Shown: positions 49,366 through 60,367, numbered from the stretch's first letter. The stretch is DNA of 64,000 nt from Megascapheus bottae (GCA_024803745.1 JANJXV010000029.1:22558001-22622000), one strand, 5' to 3'. Numbers and translations are program-made. The notes: generated by a model from the letters alone, not told the origin.

Positions 49366-49649
49366 AAACAAGTTCTGAATTTCTGTAGTTGAATGTAATA
49401 CTATGCTAATATTTATAGAAATTTTTTCTTGAAATTTGATTTTGTTAAAAACATTATATTTTATCTACACCTTACCTCCAATATTTAAAATCCCCCCTTC
49501 ATTCTCTGTTTACTTGCATTAGATAATGTAAAATCAAAGTTATCGGTGCACTTATACAATGTAAACATTTGATAGATAGCATTTAGCAAATGAAAACTCA
49601 GATATTTTATTTGTGCTGCTAAAGGTAGAATATTTGGTTTTGGTTCCAG

Positions 49650-49769
49650 GATTTCCAGAAAGTTCTTCAAAAGAATGCTGTAGCTTATATTAGCCTCCAT
49701 GATCCAGTCAGGGGCAACTCCAGTCTCCATGCTGTGGCATCTCCATCTCTTCGTCAATTGGTAGTAGAG
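49650..49769 (+). CDS. NAALADL2: NAALADL2 internal exon (third in window)
   Basis: This 120-bp, 40-codon exon is phase 0 at both ends, with a ttggttccag acceptor and a strong GAG|gtaagt donor. It encodes DFQKVLQKNAVAYISLHDP followed by RGNSSLHAVASPSLRQLVVE. It corresponds to the part of the NAALADase fold after the catalytic glutamates, where FOLH1 reads AYINADSS and then EGNYTL. The FOLH1 zinc-ligand Asp in that stretch aligns with His here. The N-glycosylation sequon is kept at the equivalent place (NSS for NYT), which suggests the region is still lumenal or extracellular. It joins the previous exon without a partial codon. The following exon was not found before the end of the window, so the next intron is at least 14.2 kb. 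Confidence 0.93.
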
Positions 49770-51055
49770 GTAAGTTGAGCCATGGTTATGAAAAAGATTA
49801 TGCAAGTCTTCCTTTTCTAAAATTCAGTACCTTTTGATTTATTATACTTAAATATGCATAAAATTACCTAAGTGTGTTTTAAAGTCATGAGCTCTATTGC
49901 TGTTTGCTTTTTATTAGTATCTCTTAAATGAATCTGTCACATGTTCTTGAACTATTTACCTGCATAAAAGAGTGTAATTATGTGGTTATGCTGTTACATG
50001 CTGGGTATACAAAATATATGGTTTTTAAAAAATTAAACTTATTTCTGAAGTTCCCAATTCTGTGATGATGTTCTTGTGGTGAGATTCATTACGTTTAGAT
50101 TTTTTTTCCCCAAATTACATTTTGTCTAAATTTGGGAAGTAACCTACATTTCCAAAAATTCTATAAGCCTTTTGAGGATGAGAATGCAGTGGCAAATAAA
50201 TCTATTAGATTTGGAATGCATTGTTTGCATAAATATCTGTGAAAAAGGAAAAGAAAATACTTTTTAACAAAACTCGAAAAATATGTAGTTGGTGATATAT
50301 CACTAGAGTAACTGATTTCTTGGTCATTTCTACATATTTCAAAGCATTTAGCAGGCATGTTTCTTGCTTATTAACAAAATGTAACAAGACTACTTTTGCA
50401 TTGTTTTAATGCCTGTACAGATGAATGTTGTCAGTTTGAGCATACAATGTTGTCAGTTTGAGAATGCAGGCCTGCATTCTCCTGGCCCTGTATCTGGGAA
50501 GTGTTTCACAGAGGTTCACAGAGTTTCCAGGGCATGTACAGAAACTGAAGGAGAGAGAGATCATGAAGAGTGCTTTGAGTTAGCCATAATTCTTGATTCA
50601 AATGTAATACAAACTAACACTTTATGACTCTCATAAAGTACTTTCTACTTTAATAGTTTCATTGACATTTCCACATGTCAAATACCAAAGCAGACATCAT
50701 GAAAGATGAAATGGATAAATCTTTACATGTAGGATAAGCTAGGCTCACTGTGCATACCCTAAATTTTAATCTAGACCTGTAATTGGTTTCTCCTCCTTTG
50801 GGCACTTCCTGGGACCATCAGCTTCTGTGCTCCTTCTGGGGAAGTTCATATTTCTAAAATATGGTCAATCTGGAAAAGGAGCTTAAATATCTAGAAATTG
50901 AGAAGGGCTGGTTTTAAAACCTGTCTTTTCTTTTCTTTTGCATTTTATTTTATAAACTTAGACACATGTAGGGCATTCTGTAGACTGAAAGTTTGCATGA
51001 AATAAAAATGTTAAATTATTTTCCTAAATGAAATATTAGGATGTGTTTTTTGCTT
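49770..51055. other. Unique intron after the third exon
   Basis: No SINE or L1 seen. It contains a direct repeat and palindrome near 50424-50481, listed separately. Confidence 0.55.
50424..50481. repeat. 17-bp direct repeat leading into 22-bp palindrome
   Basis: AATGTTGTCAGTTTGAG occurs at 50424-50440 and 50446-50462. The second copy runs into a perfect 22-bp palindrome at 50460-50481, whose half site is GAGAATGCAGG. Confidence 0.9.
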
Positions 51056-51134
51056 GTATTTGGTGTTGGGGGTTGAACTAAGAGCCTTGTACTTTATAGG
51101 TGGTCACTCAGCTACTTGAGATATGCTCCCTGTG
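51056..51134 (-). mobile_element. ID-like monomer remnant
   Basis: TGGTGTTGGGGGTTGAACTA to AGCTACTTGAGATATGCTCC is a degraded single unit. Confidence 0.5.
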
Positions 51135-51504
51135 TTTTAGATTTAATTATTTTTCAAATAAATTCTCACCAGCCCGAGCCATGATTCTTCTATTCACAGT
51201 TCCTGCAGAATCAAGATCACAGGAACATAACATCGCCCATTGCTTTTAGTTCTTGAGATGGGGGTCTCATGTGCCTGTTTATTTAGGTTGAACTCAATAA
51301 TAATTTTAAGGACATCAAATAATAAGTTCTTTAAATGAAGTAAGTTATTTGCCCAACTTTATTTATTACATTTAGTGAATGTGTTCTTATCTAAGTAAAA
51401 AGCATTCTATCTCTTAAAGCATAGTTTTATTAAAAATTCTCCATTTTTAATTCCATAGCTTGATGAATTATAATGTGTATAAAGCTATGTAAATGGAGTC
51501 ATAC

Positions 51505-51690
51505 GTGGGTATGGTTCAGAGATAGAGCACTTGTCTAGGTTATGTGAGGATTGGGGTGAGATCCCCAGCACTAGAAAAACAAAGATAAATCTACTGGACA
51601 GGACAGTGCACACCTGAAATCTCTGCTGCTTGGAAGCAGAAGTGGGGCATCACAGATTGAAATACTGTAACCCCCCCCAAAAAAAAAGCT
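51505..51690 (+). mobile_element. ID-like unit plus B1-like fragment
   Basis: GTATGGTTCAGAGATAGAGC and GAGATCCCCAGCACTAG form an ID-like unit. ACCTGAAATCTCTGCTGCTT then looks like the start of a diverged B1. Confidence 0.55.
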
Positions 51691-51699
51691 GGAGCTGTG

Positions 51700-51925
51700 T
51701 GCTGGTGACTCATACCTGTAACCTTAGCTACTTAGGAGGCTAAGATCCTAGAATATTGGTTCCAAGTTTCTAAGCCATCATGGAAGGAAAGCCCACAAAA
51801 TTCTCCAAAACAACCACAAATGTTCAGGCTGGATGAATGACTCAGTTGGTAGACTGCCAGCTGTGGGTAAGTTGAGAGAGATTGTGGCCCAAATTCAAGT
51901 CATGTTATCAGCACCAATAAAGAAA
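51700..51925 (+). mobile_element. B1-dID-type SINE, diverged
   Basis: ACCTGTAACCTTAGCTACTT, AGGAGGCTAAGATCC and GACTCAGTTGGTAGACTGCC follow family order. Confidence 0.65.
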
Positions 51926-51934
51926 CAATGACCA

Positions 51935-52120
51935 GTTGAATATGGTGGAATACAGGTATAATCTCAGCTAGTTGGAAGGCAGAGAAGGTAAAAGTACCAC
52001 TAACTGGAGAAAATACATAAAAATTTATCTGAAAAATAAAGTAAAGCTAAATGACTACAGGTATGGCCAAAGTGGTACAATACTTGCCAGTATGTCCAAA
52101 GATAAACCCCAGTATGGGTG
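51935..52120 (+). mobile_element. Old B1-dID-like SINE
   Basis: ATACAGGTATAATCTCAGCT is B1-like. CTACAGGTATGGCCAAAGTGG and GATAAACCCCAGTATGGG resemble the ID-like half. Confidence 0.5.
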
Positions 52121-52129
52121 AAAAAATTA

Positions 52130-52482
52130 TGTTTTTGTTATATTTTATTGTAATTAATAGAAGTGATACATTATATTTGCCAGATAGAAGGTGCATTATT
52201 TAACAGACATTGTTACCCCTTCTCATGTTTTTGTCCCCACTTCCTTTCCCCCACCCCCTTCCCTCATCTTGTCTTTCCCTCTTCCCTATCCTATTTCAAA
52301 TAAACTAACAAACATATTTACAATATATCAAATAACAAGGTAAGATACTGTAAAAATATGAGATAACCAAGGGACAACAAAAGAAATGAGAAATAACATA
52401 GTACATTAAGGACAACAATCACACATTATATGGCTCTTATTGCCATATCCTGGAGGTCCTTTCATTTAGTTAACATTTTCAT
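52130..52482 (-). mobile_element. 5'-truncated L1, 3' end
   Basis: ATTTTATTGTAATTAATAG is at the tail end, then TTTGCCAGATAGAAGGTGC, a C-rich block and CCATATCCTGGAGGTCCTTT. Confidence 0.88.
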
Positions 52483-53807
52483 CACTTAATTATATTTTTA
52501 TCACTAAAAATGCTTTATCATACCCAGTTACATTCAAGCTCCCTCCAGTTAAGTGGAAAACACTGATCTCATTTCATTTGTTGCATTTGAGAATATCACA
52601 AGCAAAAATTTTCTTTTGTTGCATTTGAAAATACCATATACACGGCATTTATATAATTCAGAGCCCTCCATGTAGCTCCTTTTACTTATTAAGATTTATT
52701 CATGTTATTATATAATATCAATAGTTCCACAACATATTCTAGACAACTGAGAACATAATCCATTCAGAGATGAGGGTAAGACCTTACTTTCAATTTGATA
52801 TTCTCATTTTGATTTTGGAATAAAGAAAATTTACATAGAAATTGAGAAAAGGAGCCACCCTCCTGAGGTTAGATAAACCATAACCTTGAAATTAAGGCAA
52901 TCCCTGATGAAAGCCAAACACTGTGAGTGCTCCAATATTTTTGGACAGAAGTTAAAATCATTTTGTTCATGCTTTCAGCAGATCTCTAGTTAACCAGAAC
53001 ATTAATGGGAAGATTCCAATAATGAATAACAAAAAATGTATGATTTCACAAGGAAGAAAGCGACTAAGCTTCCTTAATGAAGGGTTAATGATGGAATGCA
53101 ATGAAATTTGTCAAAAGTTTAGTTGGTGCTGTGTTACAGAAGAAAAGCTGAGATTAACGAAGAGGATTCAACAGATAAATACAGGCAAAACAAAACAAAA
53201 ACAAAGAGAAAAACAGAAGTAAAAGGAAAAAGAAAATAAAATGACCCAAATCAGATCTGAAAAAGGAATCAATACATTTTGCTTATGTATAATGACGAAG
53301 CTAAGATGTGTACATTACTGAATGCTTTCATCAATTATGTTTAAAAATAGGAAATAAACACTTAAATGTTTAAGGTTAATATTTCAGTTAAAAAATTAGT
53401 TAAGTAAGTAAAACCTTACCTGGTAGTTCATTTTCCAAATTTTACTTTAGGGCTGGTATTTGAATTGGGGTGGTTGTTTTTAGTTTGGGATTGCACAGCT
53501 GCTTGGCATAAATTAACTGTTACAAATCAACTAGCATAAATTAGCTGCCACGATTATTCTCATTTGTTGGTAGAAAAAGTACTTATCTTTCATGACAATT
53601 TATCTGAAAATGGCATTGTTGTGTTGTGTCTGTGCCTATTAAACTTTAGGTGATACTACCAGTATCTTGTGAGCTAGTTTTACAGATACTCTGTCACCAG
53701 GATATGAAATTTCCTTTTCCTATATGGCACCACTAACATTTGGCATAGGGTAATTCTGCTGAACATCTCATGGTTTCCTAGAAATCATTTTTATTCCTTT
53801 TGTGTCA
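52483..53807. other. Intronic sequence without recognised repeats
   Basis: AT-rich unique intron with an A-rich stretch near 53180-53240. A 66-codon plus-strand frame at 53022-53222 is Lys/Gln-rich and unrecognised. Confidence 0.5.
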
Positions 53808-54008
53808 GTAGGAAAGGTTGAACTCAGGGCCTCACACTCTTCACTCGGTTTTCTTCTTGATGGCTGGGGCTCTACCATTTGAGCCACACTTCCACTTTGT
53901 TTGGAGATAAGAATCTCAGATTTTCCTCCTTTGCTGACATCAAATCACACTTCTCAAATTCAAGCTTGCTGAGCAGCTAGAATTATAGGCATGAACCAGA
54001 AGCATCTG
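53808..54008 (-). mobile_element. B1-dID-type SINE, diverged
   Basis: GTTGAACTCAGGGCCTCACA, CTCTACCATTTGAGCCACAC and TTATAGGCATGAACCAGAAG. Confidence 0.7.
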
Positions 54009-54107
54009 TATTTCCATAGAACTCATTCTAAACAGCCTCTATTGTCCCAGTTCCTTATTATACAGACCGTAACTTATTATAAATATTTAAGGACCACTTA
54101 TCACCAA

Positions 54108-54250
54108 ACTTTTTTTTTTAATGGTCTGGGTAATGTATAGAGGGGTTACAATTACATTCGCCAGGTAGTAGATGCATTGCTTCTCACACATTGATACTCC
54201 TTTTCATGTTTTTGTCCTCATTTCCCTCTCCCCCATCCTCTCCCAATCAT
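54108..54250 (-). mobile_element. Short 5'-truncated L1, 3' end
   Basis: A T-run, then AGGGGTTACAATTACATTCG, CAGGTAGTAGATGCATTGC and the C-rich block. CATCACTAAACTTTTAAG after it echoes CACCAAACTTTTTTTT before it, a possible target duplication. Confidence 0.82.
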
Positions 54251-55765
54251 CACTAAACTTTTAAGTACACTCATAAGAACATATATCTTCATATATTACA
54301 TATATGTGTTGTTCATGTTACTCATATATGACACACTTATGTATATTTATATACACATATACATTTATGCAATTTTTCCTACTCTGGGAACTGTTGCATA
54401 CCTGCTAGAAATCTAGTAGAAACATCAAATGCCTCCAAATGAGAAGACACTAAGATCCTAAGATAACATTCTTAGGGAAAACGAAAATGCCCTTTGTTGG
54501 AAACAATATTCACTGTCTAATTAAGTATACAATAAAAGCTACATAAGTAGCTACCTTACTTAATGAAATACAACTGTCTTCATGCAAAATAGATAACAGT
54601 ATTTATTAAAGGCAAGATTTCTCCATAAATGGTAGTGACCATCTCATGTAGCAAGAACTCCTCTTTGCCTCTATCTGTAAATAACTCTCCCACTTAGCTT
54701 TTGGAAGTATCTTCCATAGATCATGAGAAATACTGAATTTTGCCTTTAGGAAAAGAGAATTTGATCATCCATATATTAGTCAGTGCTCTGTAAATCTCAC
54801 GCAAATAGAGATGAAATTTCCAAGAGACTATTTTGAGAAAGCCTGCAGCACTGGTACCTATGAAAGTAGTCAATCTAGCAATATTCGACTTAAATGCTAT
54901 TTTGGAGTCACCTGTCAGAATCTGGCAAATCTGCTCAAAGCTAAGCAACTGCATCAATATTATAAAATGCTTTGGGGGTTGAACAGTGTTGTTGCTTTTA
55001 AAAACTATCTAAGAATTGTTTTCACTTTTATAAGACATGATTTTTATTTAATTTAATTTTAATTCCAAATCAAACACATTCATGAAAGCTGCGAGCCTAG
55101 ACCTGGACTTTTTTGTGCCTACCCTGCATTGGTTTCACAGTTCATTATGCCATAAATAGCACAGACACCTAGTTCTGTTCATAGCATGACAAAGTTAAAT
55201 GATGATATTTTATCTCAACAGAATCTTGTAGATCCTATTAAACTTTTTCAACTATTTTCCCCCTAATTGAAACCCCACAACTTTACTAGAGAAACTTCAT
55301 GTTTGCATGTGTGTTTGTAAGTGATCTCTTAGCTTCTGCTGTATTTTCATAGCATTCCTTTACAGGCTTAGATAACTCCCCATGGCTAATGTCTAAGAAA
55401 TACACAATAGACAGTCAGTGGGTAGCCTGCGGACCCACAAATGTTTCTTTAAATTTGTCCCAGAACAGTCATTATAGAGTGTTTATATTACATTTTATAT
55501 TGTTTCATTTGTCACAGAGTTCAGACATTTTCCCATTATTCTATCATCCTTATAACTTTTTTTCCCACCAATGTTATTGTCCAAAGTGCAGGGTGGCAGG
55601 CTCTAGAGATAATAGAATTATAATAACTGGATAATACAGAGATTCTATAAAGAGATATAGAGAGAGAGCTGGAAATAGAGACCAATACAGCTCTTGATAA
55701 TTTTAATGCAGACTACTGAAACAAAGTTGCATTTTTATTCTCCTTCTTATAAAGCAGACAAATGA
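54251..55765. other. Intronic sequence without recognised repeats
   Basis: Unique intron with an AT/CA-rich stretch at 54280-54365. Overlapping 78-81 codon frames on opposite strands near 54720-55056 look like chance. Confidence 0.5.
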
Positions 55766-56005
55766 AGCTGGGTGCGGTGGTTCAAGCCTGTAATCCTAAC
55801 TACTCAGGAGACTGAGATTTAAGGGTTGCAGTTCAAAGCCAGTGCAGGCACTAAAGTCCATGAGACTCTTATCTCCAATTAACCACCAGAAAATCGTAAA
55901 TTGTGCTGTGGCTCAAGGTGCAAGGCACTAGCCTTGAGCTGAAGAGCTCAGGAACAGCACCCAGTCCCAGAGTTCAAACCTCACAATCACCAAAATTAAA
56001 TAAAT
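55766..56005 (+). mobile_element. B1-dID-type SINE
   Basis: AGCTGGGTGCGGTGGTTCAA is a clear 7SL/B1-like start. CCAATTAACCACCAGAAAAT and GTGCTGTGGCTCAAGGTG mark the right half. Confidence 0.9.
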
Positions 56006-56917
56006 AAACAAAGTAGACATGTGAAAATTTGCTTTACAATATTCTTCTATTGATTTTTCTTTTGTGACAATATTGCATATGCATTTTTATATTTTATTTT
56101 ACATTTTGTTCACTGTATTACTGAAAGAAATTCCCTTCCCTTCTGGCTCACCATGATTTTGTACCCTCTTCATCAGTGTCTTGTACCTAATTTATCCCTC
56201 TTTAACTTCTGCTCCTACAAGCAGCCACTCCAAGTGACCATAAAGGCTAATAAACGGATTTAAAACTCTTCTTAACACTAATTTACAACATCAGTAAAGC
56301 CTTATATTTACAGTTGAGTTCTATTGGCAGGTTTATGTATCTCCTAGCTTTACAAGGCTTTGCTTAGTATTAAAACTAAACAATCTCTCCAGTTTATTAC
56401 TTTTTTACAAGGTTTTCTGCACAGAATACACTGACAATATGTGAATCTCTTTTTTATTTAAAGCTTGATATCAAGGGAAGTCTTAGTTAGATGCTGATTT
56501 AGATCTTGAATTTCAGAAAAAGCTGATTTAAATATTTGAATTATATAACCAAAGGGTAATGAAAACCACTTCAGGTCTTAACAAATGTAGCTTGAATTCA
56601 TTCAACTCACCATAATTAAGATCACATTGCTAAAATACCTTTGGTGGCATTATTCCTTGCCTAGGAACTTGAATGCAAGATGGACACAGACATCTGCAAA
56701 AATGTAACTTCAAAAAAACAATTATGCAGAAGTATTAGTAAATCACTACTGCTTTCTTGTTAGCTAAAATGACAGAGCACCACAAATGCAGAATAAAATA
56801 GTGTCTGCCTTCCACAGAAGTGTACTTTGAGGAATTCTGCATTTACCTCTCCCAAACTCCCTCCCCCCAACTGGATTGTCTAATCCTAAATGTTTTGGTT
56901 TAAATCCTAACAATAAG
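56006..56917. other. Intronic sequence without recognised repeats
   Basis: Unique intron with no supported feature. Confidence 0.5.
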
Positions 56918-57855
56918 CCGGGCATGATGGCTCAAGCCTATAATGCTAGCTACTCAGGAGGCAGAGATGTGAGGATCAAGATTCAAAGCCAGCCTGGGCA
57001 CAAAAAGACCTGAGGCTCTTTTTTTTTTCTCATGTATTTTTTATTGTAATTAATAGAAGGGTTACATTATATTTATCAGATAGAAGGTGCATTACTTCAC
57101 AAACATTGATACCCTTTCTCATGTCTTGGTCCCCATTTCTGTCCCCCCACCCCAACCCCTCATCTTTTTTTCCCCCTTCCCTATCCGATTTCAAATAACT
57201 AAATAAACGTGTGTACAATATATCAGATAACAAGGTAAAATACTGTAACAATATGAGATAACCAAGGGACAGAAAAAGAGATGAGAGATGACATAGTACA
57301 TTAAGGACAACAATCACTCATAATATTGCTTTTGTTTCTATATCCTGGAGGTCCCTTCATTTAGTGTCTTATGTATCTAGGTTTTGTTTTATTGTAAATC
57401 TCTGCTAGGAGAGCCCAAGGTTTCTACTGAGTATGACAAGTGAGAGAACCATTGAGCCTATGTTCTTTTGAGTCTGGCTTACTTACAACAATGTTCATTG
57501 CAGCACTATTTACCATAGCAAAGATATGGAACTAACCCAGATGTTCCTCAGTTGATGAGTGGATCAACAAGATGTGGTATTTATACACAATGAAATTCTA
57601 TGCTGCTGTCAGAAAGAATGACATCGCCCCATTTGTAAGGAAATGGAAAGACTTAGAAAAAGACCTGAGACTCTTATCTTCACTTAACCTCTAGAAAACA
57701 GGAAGTCGGGCTTGACTCAACAGTAGGGTGGTAGCCTTGAATAGAAGAGCTCAGGGACAATGCCCAGGCCCAGCAGTAGGGTGGTAGCCTTGAGCTGAAG
57801 AGCTCAGGCAAAACATATAGGCTGAGCTCAAGCTCCATGACCCACCAAAAAAAAA
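56918..57855 (+). mobile_element. B1-dID-type SINE split by L1, with 53-bp duplication
   Basis: The left part is 56918-57020 (GCCGGGCATGATGGCTCAAG). The right part resumes at 57657 and carries CAGTAGGGTGGTAGCC at 57721 and again at 57774, a 53-bp tandem duplication. The L1 inside is described separately. Confidence 0.88.
57021..57656 (-). mobile_element. Twin-primed (inverted) L1 inside a SINE
   Basis: 57021-57484 is a minus-strand L1 3' end whose tail abuts the SINE. 57485-57656 is the upstream ORF2 end on the plus strand (GTTCATTGCAGCACTATTTA to ATGGAAAGACTTAG). A 19-bp duplication with one mismatch (57002-57020 and 57657-57675, AAAAAGACCTGAG then RCTCTT) flanks the 636-bp insert. Confidence 0.93.
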
Positions 57856-58054
57856 ACCCTACTAATAATGATATAGGTTCCACATTTACATAACAATCAC
57901 AATCATAATGCTTGATTTAGAAGATAAGCATTTTTACAATGTATTTTATGCATAATGAATTAAAATACAAATTTTATGCAAAAATGTGCTACCCTTTTAA
58001 CAGTAAATTACAATATGATTATCAGGTACTTGTCTTGATAAGTCATATAAATCA

Positions 58055-58088
<34 letters not shown>

Positions 58089-58106
58089 TGTGTGTGTGTG
58101 TGTGTA
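58055..58106 (+). repeat. (TG)n microsatellite
   Basis: About 25 TG units with one TA interruption, at the tail of the SINE that follows. Confidence 0.93.
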
Positions 58107-58332
58107 TATGTATGCTAGGGCTTGAACTCAGGGATGGGCACTAAGTTTTAGCTTTTCACTCAAGGCAGTGGTACTACAATTCTAGCTATAGACTTCTATT
58201 TCTGGCGTTTTGCTGGGTAATCGGAGATAAGTATTTTGTGCTTTTCTTCCTAGTTGGTTTTCTGCTGTGACTCTCAGATCTCAGCCTCCTGAGAAGCTAG
58301 GATTAGAGGCATGAGGCTCAGGTGTCTGACTT
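58107..58332 (-). mobile_element. B1-dID-type SINE
   Basis: GGGCTTGAACTCAGGGATGG, GGTAATCGGAGATAAGTA and CTCCTGAGAAGCTAGGATTA on the plus strand. Confidence 0.78.
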
Positions 58333-59370
58333 TGTCATGATAAAATGGTTTATTGATCAAGCAAATCTGTTTTTAAAGCATTTGTTTAGTTTGGTTCTTA
58401 AACAAAATAATTGTGTTTACTGAAACTAAAGGATATCAGTAATAATGCTAAATGAGTAACTAAACAAACAAATTAACATGCAAATGAAGTTCCTGTAAGG
58501 CAGGTTTTTTTCCCAGTGTGTGTGATAAAGTGTAGACAATGTGCAAACTTCAGTGTGTTCCTCTGCATTATAAAAAACCCCAGATAAACATCCAAGCAGC
58601 CTTCTCCAACCTGTCTAATTCAGGAGTATTTTTCCCCAGGCATATTGTAATAATGGTCACTAAAACAGAGACTGTTAAGATATAAATGTGGATTCTTTGC
58701 AGAAACATAAGCAATTGCTCAATGAATTTTTTTTGCAAATGATTTTAAGTGGCAAGTTTTAGAATTTATATTTCACAGTGCAAAGTCACTTTTCTGGAAA
58801 CAACTCAATACATACTGCTCCTAAGACTAGAAGGCACTGATTATTCCTTCCCTTTGATCTGAAATTTCACCTGAAAATTTATAGCCTTGAGTGTCTCACA
58901 ACCTGACAATAATCCCTTCGTGATTATTACTGCTAACTAAACTAGAATGGCAAAATTATCATTTTAATATGAAGATGATAAAAGAAATTGAAGGGCAGAA
59001 CTTCAAGTAAATTGAACCTTGAAAAAAAAAGAGGGGGAAAAATCAAATCCTGCTTTAGGCAAATATAGTAATTTTCTGTATATCTCTAGGGTGGAACAAA
59101 ACAATTTCAATATAGCCTAAGGAAGAACTGTCAGGTGGAAAGAATTTCAGTCAGGTTCCCAAATACTGCACTTTGTTGTCAAAGGAGATTAAGTATTTTT
59201 AGATAATTATTCTTGTGTATATTTGCCTATTAATCCTGTCAGGATTTTATCCCTCATTTCTATTATTTTCTTTAAATTTATAATATATAAAGAGCCTGCA
59301 TTGTTTCTCAAGTTCAAGTGGTTACAATGATAATACCTAAATAAATTTGATAGTTACATGTTTACTTTTT
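58333..59370. other. Repeat-free intronic block
   Basis: About 1 kb with no recognised repeat in an otherwise repeat-dense part. It holds an ATGCAAAT octamer at 58478-58485 beside forkhead-like TAAACAAAC. It is a candidate for conserved non-coding sequence, not shown to be so. Confidence 0.45.
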
Positions 59371-59557
59371 TTTCTAGTCCTGGGGCATGAACTCAGGACC
59401 TGAGCACTGTTCTTGGGCTTTCCTCAAGGTTAGAGCTCTACTACTTGAGCCACAGCACCACCTCCAGCTTTTTCTATGTATGCGGTACCAAGGAATAGAA
59501 CCCGGGTCTTCATGCATGCTAAGCAAGAACTCTACCACTAGGTCAAACTCCAGGCCC
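59371..59557 (-). mobile_element. ID-like dimer SINE, copy 1 of 3
   Basis: TCTAGTCCTGGGGCATGAAC to CACTAGGTCAAACTCCAGGC. It differs from the next two copies at many sites, so it was an independent insertion. Confidence 0.9.
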
Positions 59558-59617
59558 CTACATGCTTACGTTTTTGTTTTTTTTTTGTTTTTTGTTTTTT
59601 TGTTTTTTGTTTTTTTT

Positions 59618-59805
59618 TGCCAGTCCTGGGCTTGAGCTCAGGGCCTGAGCACTGTCCTTGGACTTTCTCAAGGCTAGAGCTCTACCACTTGAGCCTCAGC
59701 ACCACTTCCGGCTTTTTTCTATGTATGTGGTACCGAGGAATTGAACCCAGGTCTTCGTGCATGCTAGGCAAGCACTTTAACCACTAGGCCAAACTCCCGG
59801 CCCCA
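59618..59805 (-). mobile_element. ID-like dimer SINE, copy 2 of 3
   Basis: GCCAGTCCTGGGCTTGAGCT to CCAAACTCCCGGCCCC. It is nearly identical to copy 3, including GAGCCTCAGCACCACTTC and CACTTTAACCACTAG, which copy 1 lacks. A long T/G-rich tail lies at 59571-59617. Confidence 0.93.
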
Positions 59806-59837
59806 TGGAGATTTGTTTATTTATTTATTTATTTATT

Positions 59838-60023
59838 TTTTGCCAGTCCTGGGCTTGAGCTCAGGGCCTGAGCACTGTCCTTGGACTTTCTCAAGGTTAG
59901 AGCTTTACCATTTGAGCCTCAGCACCACTTCCAGCTTTTTTCTATGTATGTGGTACCGAGGAATCGAACCCGGGTCTTCATGCATGCTAGGCAAGCACTT
60001 TAACCACTAGACCAAACTCCCGG
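59838..60023 (-). mobile_element. ID-like dimer SINE, copy 3 of 3
   Basis: A near-identical neighbour of copy 2, with a (TTTA)n tail at 59815-59837. CATGCTTACGTTTT follows it at 60024 and also precedes the tail of copy 2 at 59561. Confidence 0.93.
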
Positions 60024-60134
60024 CATGCTTACGTTTTATACCAAACATTTTGCAAATTCTGGTTCTGAGTCTGTCATGTTACAATTGATAAAAATTGAAG
60101 ATGTCCTGAAATTTTGTGTTTACTCTTTTTTTTT

Positions 60135-60300
60135 CAGGTTTTTTTTTTTTTGTTAAATTAGTATTTTCTTTAAGTTGTTATACCAAGGGTTTTCAATTTG
60201 TTATTGTCCATGTATGGGTACATTGGCATCTTGATTAATGTCACCACTTCCATCTTTCTCCCCCATCTCTCCCAAGTTACCTGATTCCATTTGTACAGCT
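60135..60300 (-). mobile_element. Probable old L1 3' end
   Basis: A T-run, then AGTTGTTATACCAAGGG, AATTTGTTATTGTCCATG and a C/T-rich stretch. This is compatible with an old L1 3' UTR on the minus strand. Confidence 0.45.
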
Positions 60301-60312
60301 GCCCATTGTATA

Positions 60313-60314
<2 letters not shown>

Positions 60315-60350
<36 letters not shown>

Positions 60351-60367
60351 CGTGCGCGTGCGCGCGC
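60315..60367 (+). repeat. (TG)n(CG)n tract with Z-DNA potential
   Basis: 53 bp of unbroken pyrimidine-purine alternation, TG units passing into GCGTGCGTGCGCGTGCGCGC. Confidence 0.95.

Larger units (their letters stand above)
47166..49649 (+). other. NAALADL2: NAALADL2 intron, 2484 bp
   Basis: This intron starts gtaaaa and ends ttggttccag. It contains (TA)n near 48120, (CA)n(TA)n near 48465 and one SINE at 49147-49365. The rest is AT-rich unique sequence with no other feature seen. Confidence 0.9.
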
